Assembly: GCA_023663915.1 (NCBI GenBank)
Contig: JAMPGN010000023.1
Location: forward strand, 1-28,984
Source: Eubacterium sp.
Lineage (GTDB): Bacteria; Bacillota_A; Clostridia; Lachnospirales; Lachnospiraceae
Direction of reading: 5' to 3'
Length of the DNA stretch: 28,984 bases
Shown: positions 1 to 5,574 of the stretch, piece by piece
Layout of the letters: each line of letters opens with the position of its first letter
Numbering within the stretch: position 1 is the stretch's first letter
The notes under the pieces: model-generated
The model's database searches: none
What the model was told of the DNA's origin: nothing
The model's input: the letters and a program-made list of their open reading frames with translations, nothing else
Position numbers and translations under genes: made by a program

Positions 1-14
1 CTTCCCCAAGACCA

Positions 15-199
15 TTATACAGCGTGGTGGATGACGCACACCAATTTTTTCATCATTATTTGTGCCGCCAGCGTCAGCGGCGGAATGGAGATTAAAATGG
101 TGTATATCACGCCAGAAGCCATGGTCACTGTGACTGCCTTCGGAAATGAGGCAGTGCACTGCATGGCATAGAGGTTCCCGGGATCTTACACAAAGTAAG
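15..199 (-). pseudogene. possible C-terminal fragment of a membrane protein
   Basis: On the minus strand an open frame of about 55 codons ends with TAA at 15-17. It contains a hydrophobic stretch (GVIYTILISIPPLTLAAQI) followed by a basic tail, as in the last membrane segment of a transporter. Another stop lies just upstream of it near 200, so no intact start is available. Other frames, including + frame 1 (stop at 169-171), are also open here, so the strand is not certain. I do not recognise the family. If real, it is a remnant rather than a whole gene. Confidence 0.25.
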
Positions 200-351
200 T
201 GAAATATGATGAGCGGCAAAAAGAGAACATCCTTGAAGATGTTCCTTTATAGGAAATTCCGAGTTTTAAAAGCACAAAAAAGAACACACATTCATCGAAC
301 ATACGTTAGATAAACGTGCGTTTTGGGTACAAAAAACAGATGGTTCCGCTT
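172..351. other. non-coding stretch left of the small acidic gene
   Basis: No plausible gene is seen here. The stretch holds a 7-bp hairpin (GAACATC/GATGTTC, 225-244), a short match to a repeat seen twice more in the window (250-265) and a LexA-box-like site (296-309). Confidence 0.5.
296..309. promoter_or_regulatory. LexA/SOS-box-like site
   Basis: CGAACATACGTTAG resembles the Gram-positive LexA site, whose core is GAAC, four bases, then GTTC. The last core base differs (A instead of C). It lies downstream of the small minus-strand gene at 352-528. It could serve only a leftward gene that is no longer intact, or it may be chance. Confidence 0.3.
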
Positions 352-528
352 TTAGAAGATATAGAAGCCTTCTTCGCCAAATCCATCGTCAAATGGGTCA
401 TCTTCCTTTAAGAAATAATCCATATCAAGAAGGTCATCCCCGCTCATGCGGCGAATGTCCCCGGATGTCATTCCTTCTGGTGGATTATCTATATATTTTC
501 TGCGTAGTTTCCCTGTATCTGGTTTCAT
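352..528 (-). CDS. small acidic protein of unknown function (58 aa)
   Basis: The ATG at 526-528 is preceded on the minus strand by a near-perfect ribosome binding site (AAAGGAGG, 8 bases upstream), which decides the start over a longer in-frame 115-codon reading. The product has a basic N-terminal third (KPDTGKLRRKY), then NPPEGMTSGDIRRMS, and a strongly acidic C-terminal half ending GEEGFYIF. There is no signal peptide or membrane segment. A truncated reading frame (581-727) ends about 50 bases upstream on the same strand, so the two were probably co-transcribed before the IS arrived. I do not recognise the family with certainty. The small size, the acidic tail and the strong ribosome binding site suggest a real accessory protein. 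Confidence 0.7.
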   Translation of the reverse strand: MKPDTGKLRRKYIDNPPEGMTSGDIRRMSGDDLLDMDYFLKEDDPFDDGFGEEGFYIF

Positions 529-580
529 GTATGTAGCCTCCTTTGAAAGGAATATAGCACATGGGAGAAAATTCGGGAAG

Positions 581-727
581 TCATGCAGACGACCTTCTTC
601 CACGGGAACGGGACATTGCTTTCCCGTACATTTCTTCCAGGGAAACACGCTTATGGTTAAAGCACAGCTCCAGAAACAGCATGGTTGCGCCGCATTCACA
701 TTTCAGCGGTGTTGTGGTCAAGCTTTT
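581..727 (-). pseudogene. 3' end of a gene cut by the IS3 element
   Basis: Minus-strand codons run open from the IS3 end to a TGA at 581-583. They encode a tail with a CxC pair (LKCECGATMLFLELCFNHKR) followed by SLEEMYGKAMSRSRGRRSSA. The frame has no start because it runs into the IS at about 728. The Cys pair recalls half of a zinc ribbon of the kind seen at the ends of some transposases. I cannot name the family. The small gene at 352-528 follows after about 50 bases with its own ribosome binding site. Confidence 0.4.
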
Positions 728-750
728 TTGTAACATTTTTGACTCATTAA

Positions 751-1655
751 CTATATTTTGTTTTTCTTTGCATAACGTGCTTCAAATGGTGTTTTGTAAT
801 TGTTATATGAATGTGGACGTTTATGGTTATATGTAACATATGCAAATTCCTCTATTGATGAATTTAATTCCTCATCTGTATGATATTCATGGAGGTTTAT
901 CAGTTCGTTTTTTAGCGTATTGTAATAGCGTTCCATTGGAGCGTTATCATACGGATACCCTGCCTTGCTCATGCTCTGTGTGATTTTTGCCGCTTCGCAA
1001 AATTCTATGAATTCCTTTGATGTGTACCGGCTTCCCTGGTCGCTGTGCAGGATCAGCGGGCCTTTGATTGACGGCTGCGATCCCAGCACTTTCTTTACCG
1101 TCCTGATCGCAAGGCCGGCTGTGATATGCTTGTCCGTAACGCTTGCAACAACGCTTCTGTCATGCAGATCCAGGATGGAGCAGTTGTATCGTTTGCTGCT
1201 ATCTGATAAAAACAGACCGGTAAAATCCGTGCACCATTTCTGGTTTATTTCCGATGCGGTAAAGTCCTGTTTTATAATGTTTTCAAAAACCTTGTGGGTC
1301 TTTCCCTTCTGGCAGCCCGGCTTTTTCCTTCGGACAACGGATGACAGGCCAAGCTCCGTATTCATATATTTATGGACGGGCAGGCGGCTCAGGCATATCC
1401 CCCTGCGTTCAAGATATACTTTCATGGTGCGGTAGCCGTCAACGTCGCCATGTTCATGGTAACTGTCTTCGATCTACTTAAGCGCTTCCTGTTTTTGGGC
1501 GCAATAGCCCGCCTTCCTGTCTTTCAGAAAATTATAATAAGCGTTGGGGCAGATGGACAGCCTGCGCAGGAGCCACCTGACACCGAATATGTCATGGTAT
1601 TGTTGGATAAACCGATAGGCCGCTAATCGATTTCCTTTGCAAAGAATGCCGCCGC
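751..1655 (-). pseudogene. IS3 transposase orfB, interrupted by an in-frame stop
   Basis: orfB should be read as an OrfAB fusion after a -1 slip. From the slippery run at 1656-1662 the frame continues through residues such as YRFIQQYHDIFGVRWLLRR, then meets a TAG at 1474-1476 (after QEALK, before IEDSYHEHGD). Beyond the stop the rest of the integrase domain is intact, with an ATG at 1423-1425. It carries the DDE residues: D in WCTDFTG, D in LHSDQGSRYTS and E in APMERYYNTLKNEL. Without stop readthrough no full transposase can be made, so the copy is probably inactive on its own. A single-base change from a Trp or Gln codon would explain the stop. Confidence 0.85.
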
Positions 1656-1907
1656 TTTTTTTAGGAAAAGCACTTCCTTTTTCAGTTCCTCGTTTTCCTT
1701 CTTTAAGCGGAGGTTTTCTTTCATATAATCATAATCGGCTTGGGCTTGCGGGTCAGTCTGGCATTCTCTGCTGAATTCATCGCACCATCTGGAGATACAG
1801 GACTTTGATATCCCATATTCTTCCGTGATGCTTTTGATTGTGCGTCCCTCTTCCAAACGGAGACGTACAATTTTCTTCTTAAATTCCGGTTCATAAGTAC
1901 GTGACAT
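1623..1907 (-). CDS. IS3-family orfA (helix-turn-helix protein)
   Basis: This 94-residue protein begins MSRTYEPEFKKKIVRLRLEE and has the transposase_8-type helix-turn-helix (residues about 8-45, with SITEEYGISKSCISRWCDEF). A leucine-zipper-like coiled coil follows (about 60-85, LRLKKENEELKKEVLFLKK). A GAGGAA ribosome binding site precedes the ATG. OrfA binds the IS ends and regulates transposition. A programmed -1 slip on A AAA AAA near its 3' end is the family route to the OrfAB transposase, but orfB is broken in this copy. Confidence 0.9.
   Translation of the reverse strand: MSRTYEPEFKKKIVRLRLEEGRTIKSITEEYGISKSCISRWCDEFSRECQTDPQAQADYDYMKENLRLKKENEELKKEVLFLKKAAAFFAKEID
1656..1662 (-). promoter_or_regulatory. 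slippery heptamer for -1 frameshifting (A AAA AAA)
   Basis: Seven consecutive A residues on the minus strand are read by orfA as ...CTA AAA AAA GCG. A -1 slip here joins orfA to the orfB frame upstream of its YRFIQQYHD segment, as is known for IS3 elements. Confidence 0.7.
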
Positions 1908-1962
1908 AATAGGTTCCTCTCTTCCTCATAAGATTATATCTCATGAGTCATCCCTGTTACAA

Positions 1963-2617
1963 TTTTATTATATCACAACATACAGTTTTTTCCGCAGCTT
2001 TTTCACATGCTTCATTCTTACCTGGTTTTGATAAACGAGTCTGATTCCATAAAGCTCCCCGCATCCCTCCACAAAAGCCGCCAGCTTTGAAAGCAGTTTT
2101 TCCATGTTTTTGGTGACGGCTTTCTTCCATACAAAGGTATACTTATTCGCGCAGGCCTCTATTTTTGTGCCGTCCAGGAAGACCGTCTCCCCGGACAGTT
2201 CCCCATCTGATAAAGGAACTGGGACATTTCTGCCATAATCCGCTCCGCACAAGGGGCAAAGTGCAGGGAACGGAATCTCGCAATGGTGGAATGGTTAGGC
2301 GCCTTTGCGCCTTCCAGAAGCCACATGAAATTAATGTCGCGCCGACAGGCGCTCTCAATCTCCCTGCTGGAATACTTATGGTTCATATAGGCATAGACCA
2401 TGACCTTAAGCATCTGACGCGGAGTGGGTCCGTCTTTACGCCCTTCGCGGCAGTAAGTCCGGTATAAATCTCCTAAAAACATCCCTTCTATAAATTGACT
2501 CAATAAACGAACCGAATCATCAGCAGGGATCATGCATGCCAAATCCAATGGAAGAACCAGTTGATAATTGTCCCCATAAAAGGTATAATCTTTGTGTAAA
2601 GAAAAATTGTTTTGCAT
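1963..2617 (-). pseudogene. IS1182-like transposase, frameshifted and truncated
   Basis: The frame from the ATG at 2615-2617 encodes the N-terminal half of an IS1182-like transposase (LVLPLDLACMIPADDSVRLL, then MLKVMVYAYMNHKYSSREIE). At the C-run 2201-2204 one base is missing: the frame should pass from YQMG into ELSGETVFLDGTKIEA, but the sequence shifts to a spurious ending. The shifted frame then continues normally (ANKYTFVWKK, KHVKKLRKKLYVVI) and stops at 1968-1970, right at the IS3 end. About 220 residues remain of a family that is usually about 450 or more. The remaining catalytic part is absent from the other side of the IS3 element. Confidence 0.85.
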
Positions 2618-2633
2618 ATACTTATTTTACACT

Positions 2634-2669
2634 AAGAGCCAGATTTTCCAATATCCTGGCTCTTTTTTC
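2634..2669. terminator. hairpin with T-run upstream of the IS1182-like transposase
   Basis: AAGAGCCAG (2634-2642) pairs with CTGGCTCTT (2656-2664) and is followed by six T residues on the + strand. It lies 17 bases outside the transposase start. It may be the IS end and block outside transcripts from entering the transposase gene. Confidence 0.65.
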
Positions 2670-2711
2670 TTTATGAAAAGTGTACGGTTTACGCACAGAA
2701 AAAGGGGGTTG

Positions 2712-2732
2712 AAGTGTCGAAGACACTTTTTT
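2712..2732 (+). terminator. rho-independent terminator
   Basis: AAGTGTC (2712-2718), a GAA loop and GACACTT (2722-2728) are followed by a T-run to 2732. No + strand gene remains upstream, so it probably belonged to a gene lost when the IS elements arrived. The left arm and loop spell TGTCGAA, the Spo0A-box consensus, probably by coincidence. Confidence 0.65.
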
Positions 2733-2813
2733 ATATATCGGATAAAAACAGTAGAAATTTGATTGATGTCATAAACGGGCGTTTTTGGTGATTGAACGGA
2801 AAATTTCAACAAT

Positions 2814-2841
2814 TCTTGAGAATTTTATGAGATTTTGGAGA
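2814..2841 (+). promoter_or_regulatory. putative response-regulator operator upstream of the two-component operon
   Basis: TTGAGA at 2816-2821 is followed by a second TGAGA at 2828-2832, 11 bp away, and a looser GGAGA at 2837-2841. Seventeen of about 20 bases match the site before the ABC transporter at 4744-4764. Direct repeats about one helical turn apart are the usual target of OmpR-family dimers. The site lies 65-90 bp upstream of the regulator's start, so autoregulation is likely. Confidence 0.55.
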
Positions 2842-2907
2842 TATCATAATTTGTGGCTAAATGCGTGACGAAATGTATATAAAATAGAAAATACGCAAGG
2901 AGAAGAC

Positions 2908-3579
2908 ATGAGACAAAAAATCTTGATCGTAGACGATGAACAGGGCATTGTAGATATGATGAAAAGTTATTTCGTGCAATATTACGATGTGATGACGGCA
3001 TACAGCGGTCGGGAAGCTCTGGTTAAGGCGGCGCAGAATCCTGATCTGATTCTGTTGGATATCAACATGCCGGGAATGGATGGACTTACGGTTTGCCAGA
3101 GCATTCGGGAATATGTGAGCTGTCCGATCCTTTTTCTGACGGCGCGGGTGGAGTCATCCGACAAAATCATCGGTTTTCAGGCAGGAGCGGACGATTATAT
3201 TGTCAAGCCTTTTGACTTAGACGAGCTGGCGGCACGGGTGGCGGCGCATCTGCGGCGGGAGAAGCGCCGGCAGGACAACGGCAATGTCCGTTTCTTCGGG
3301 GAACTGGCAATCGATTATCTGGGGCGGTCGGTCAGAATCGACGGAGAAGAGATTACCTTGTCGAGAAAAGAATTTGATATTGTGGAATTGCTCTCCTTGA
3401 ACGCAGGGCAAGTGTTTGACCGGGAAAGAATCTATGAGCGCGTATGGGGAATCGACGGTGACGGAAACAGTGATACGGTCATGGAGCATATTCGTAAGAT
3501 ACGTGCAAAGCTGGCTGGGCATACGACACGCAGTTTTATCGATACGGTCTGGGGGTGCGGATATAAATGGAATGGATAA
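2908..3579 (+). CDS. OmpR-family response regulator
   Basis: This 223-residue protein has a receiver domain (about 3-115) and a winged-helix DNA-binding domain (about 128-221). Acidic residues D9 and D10, the phospho-acceptor D51 (LLDINMPGMDG), T78 and K100 (IVKPFDLDEL) are all present, so phosphorylation should work normally. The output domain has the expected ITLSRKEFDIVELL and VWGCGYKW motifs. The ribosome binding site AAGGAG lies just before the ATG. The gene overlaps the downstream kinase gene by 13 bases, so the two are translationally coupled. The neighbouring ABC transporter and the shared upstream site suggest that it senses envelope stress or a peptide and drives transporter expression. 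The signal is unknown. Confidence 0.96.
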   Translation: MRQKILIVDDEQGIVDMMKSYFVQYYDVMTAYSGREALVKAAQNPDLILLDINMPGMDGLTVCQSIREYVSCPILFLTARVESSDKIIGFQAGADDYIVKPFDLDELAARVAAHLRREKRRQDNGNVRFFGELAIDYLGRSVRIDGEEITLSRKEFDIVELLSLNAGQVFDRERIYERVWGIDGDGNSDTVMEHIRKIRAKLAGHTTRSFIDTVWGCGYKWNG

Positions 3580-4724
3580 AAAATATGGGGTTGAAGAAAT
3601 CTTTTTTCCTGTTGTCGGCGCTCAGCATGGTGGTGGCGTTATTGATGATCGGTGTTGTTTTGGCAGTTTGTGAAAAGATCACCTCCAATTATCCGACGGG
3701 CGGATTCGTTATTATGTATGATGGCACGGTCAGCAAGCTGGAGAACTCTACAGAGGAACAGGAACTTATCGTGCACATCATAGAATGGTTGGAGCTTTTT
3801 GCATGTATTTTGGTTCCGATGGTGTGCGTGGGAATTGCCAGTCTTTTGTTTTACTATGGCAAATTAAAAAAGCCGATCGAAGTTCTGCAGATGGGAACGG
3901 AGAAAATCAGAGAGCACGATCTTGCCTTTGCGATTCCGAAAGTGTCAGGAGACGAGTTGGGACAAGTATGCGCGGCGTTTGAGACGATGCGTGCGGAATT
4001 ATTGCTGACCAATCAGGAGTTGTGGCGGCAGGCGGAAGAACGCAGACGGCTGAATGCGGCTTTTGCTCATGATCTGCGTAATCCGCTCACGGTACTGAAA
4101 GGGACGGTGAAACTGCTCCGTCAGGGAAAAGCGGACGAGTATGCACTGGAACGGATGGAGACCTATGTTCTGCGGCTGGAACAGTATGTGGAGGTTATGA
4201 GCAGTGTACAGCGTTTAGAACAGGTTCCGGTGCAGAAAAAGGAAGTACGGTTGTCCACGCTTCGGGACGAGGTGGAAGAGACGGTGAGAATGCTTGCGCC
4301 GGGGGTAAGGGCGGAAGTGCATGTAAACTACGAGGATTCTGTGTCGCGGGAGCATGGCAGCTCTGCTCCTGTCGAAAAAGAACGAAGCGTTATATTAGAC
4401 CATGGACTGTTTCTGACGGTTGCTGAGAATTTGGTTGGAAACGCGGCAAGGTATGCGAAGAGCAGAATGGATATTTGTTTATCCGTCTGTGCTAAGAAAT
4501 GGCCTTTCCTTGAAATGATTATCACGGATGACGGGTGCGGATATCCTGCGAAACTGTTACAGGAGGGTCCAAGACCTTTTGGCAGAATGGAAGAAGGCGC
4601 GGAGCATTTCGGAATGGGGCTGTATATCTGTCAGACGTTGTGCATGAAGCACGGCGGAGAGCTTCTTCTGGAAAATGACTCAGGCGGCGGGGCTAGGGCG
4701 ACGGCTGGGTTTGAGTTGGACTGA
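3567..4724 (+). CDS. sensor histidine kinase
   Basis: This 385-residue membrane kinase has a first transmembrane helix (about 13-34), a short outside loop (about 35-72), a second helix (about 76-97) and a HAMP linker (about 98-150). The H-box FAHDLRNPLT carries the phospho-accepting H168. The ATPase domain has an N-box (ENLVGNAARYA), a D-box (DDGCGYP) and a G-box (FGMGLYICQTL). The start overlaps the end of the regulator gene and a GGGGGTG stretch upstream can serve as ribosome binding site. With a sensing loop of only about 38 residues, it may sense inside the membrane or through the partner permease, as kinases next to FtsX-type transporters often do. That is an inference. Confidence 0.95.
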   Translation: MEWIKNMGLKKSFFLLSALSMVVALLMIGVVLAVCEKITSNYPTGGFVIMYDGTVSKLENSTEEQELIVHIIEWLELFACILVPMVCVGIASLLFYYGKLKKPIEVLQMGTEKIREHDLAFAIPKVSGDELGQVCAAFETMRAELLLTNQELWRQAEERRRLNAAFAHDLRNPLTVLKGTVKLLRQGKADEYALERMETYVLRLEQYVEVMSSVQRLEQVPVQKKEVRLSTLRDEVEETVRMLAPGVRAEVHVNYEDSVSREHGSSAPVEKERSVILDHGLFLTVAENLVGNAARYAKSRMDICLSVCAKKWPFLEMIITDDGCGYPAKLLQEGPRPFGRMEEGAEHFGMGLYICQTLCMKHGGELLLENDSGGGARATAGFELD

Positions 4725-4743
4725 TCATAAAATAGACATAAAA

Positions 4744-4764
4744 TCTTGAGAAATCTTTGAGATT
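4744..4764 (+). promoter_or_regulatory. putative response-regulator operator upstream of the ABC transporter
   Basis: TTGAGA at 4746-4751 and TGAGA at 4758-4762 are 11 bp apart, in the same context as the site at 2814-2841 (TCTTGAGAA...T.TGAGATT). The site lies 50-70 bp before the ATPase start, the right distance to activate a weak promoter, and no convincing -35/-10 pair is visible beside it. Confidence 0.55.
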
Positions 4765-4813
4765 CACACATTACACTCTCTTTAGATCAACATTATAAGG
4801 AGGGTGTTTTTGT

Positions 4814-5497
4814 ATGAATATCAAGGCGAGCAAACTGTCTAAAATCTATGGCAGCGGTGAGAGTAAGATTGTTGCGTTGGATAAGGCGGACATAGAGATT
4901 CGGTCGGGTGATTTTCTTTCGATCATGGGACCTTCGGGAAGTGGAAAGAGTACGCTGTTGCATCTGCTGTCGGGGCTGGACCACCCGACATCGGGCAGTT
5001 TGACTTATGACGGGAAAAATATTTATGAAATGAAAGACAGAGAATTATCGGCTTTCCGACGCCGGAGCATCGGGTTTATTTTTCAGCAGTTTCATTTGCT
5101 TCCGGTTCTGACGGCGCAGGAAAATATTGCTATGCCGATGCTTTTGGATGGTAGACAACCGGATCAAAAATATCTGGATGAACTGGCAGATCTGCTTGGT
5201 ATCCGTGAGCGCTTAACACATCTGTCTCATGAGTTGTCCGGCGGACAGCAGCAGAGAGTGGCGATTGCCAGGGCGCTTATTGCGAAGCCGGATATTATTT
5301 TTGCAGACGAACCGACGGGGAATCTGGACAGTAAGAGCGGCGGCGAGGTCATGGAGCTGTTAGAGGATATTCGCGTCCGACTGGGAAAGGCGCTGGTTAT
5401 TATCACGCATGATAGCAGGATTGCGCATAGGGCAGACAGGCAGTTTGTGATTATGGATGGAAAGATTGCGGCGGTCGCTAATACGCCGAACGAGTGA
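4814..5497 (+). CDS. ABC transporter ATP-binding protein (MacB/LolD type)
   Basis: This 227-residue ATPase has the usual motifs: Walker A GPSGSGKST (39-47), Q-loop around QQFHLLP (91-97), signature LSGGQQQR (141-148), Walker B IIFADE (161-166) and switch histidine H199. The start has an excellent ribosome binding site (AAGGAGG, 4797-4803). The family powers FtsX-type permeases that work by mechanotransmission across the membrane, and one such permease gene follows 77 bases later. The gap between the kinase gene and this one carries a copy of the regulator's probable binding site. Confidence 0.96.
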   Translation: MNIKASKLSKIYGSGESKIVALDKADIEIRSGDFLSIMGPSGSGKSTLLHLLSGLDHPTSGSLTYDGKNIYEMKDRELSAFRRRSIGFIFQQFHLLPVLTAQENIAMPMLLDGRQPDQKYLDELADLLGIRERLTHLSHELSGGQQQRVAIARALIAKPDIIFADEPTGNLDSKSGGEVMELLEDIRVRLGKALVIITHDSRIAHRADRQFVIMDGKIAAVANTPNE

Positions 5498-5574
5498 GTA
5501 GAAGACGGGAGAGGACCATTTTGCAAAGAAATTGGAATGTGGGAAAAGTTGAAAGAAAGGAATGATGACGTGAC

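Larger units (their letters stand above)
729..1961 (-). mobile_element. IS3-family insertion sequence (IS150-like)
   Basis: The ends form an imperfect inverted repeat: TTGTAACATTTTTGACTCAT at 728-747 and ATGAGTCATCCCTGTTACAA at 1943-1962, matching at 16 of 20 positions. Taking the TG...CA ends usual for IS3 gives an element of about 1233 bp. Inside are orfA and orfB on the minus strand, in the overlapping arrangement typical of the family. I cannot find a clear target-site duplication, and the T-rich flanks make one ambiguous. The flanks also belong to different genes, so a deletion next to the element is likely. Confidence 0.88.

Noticed and set aside
1..171. + strand open frame running in from the left edge
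   Set aside because: It has no recognisable motif, and the minus-strand frame over the same bases looks more like a membrane protein end.
965..1435. 156-codon + strand open frame inside the IS3 element
   Set aside because: It is antisense to orfB and has no features of its own.
2715..2721. Exact Spo0A box TGTCGAA
   Set aside because: It is formed by the left arm and loop of a terminator hairpin and is far from the Spo0A-like gene, so chance is likely. It is noted only as a possible test site.
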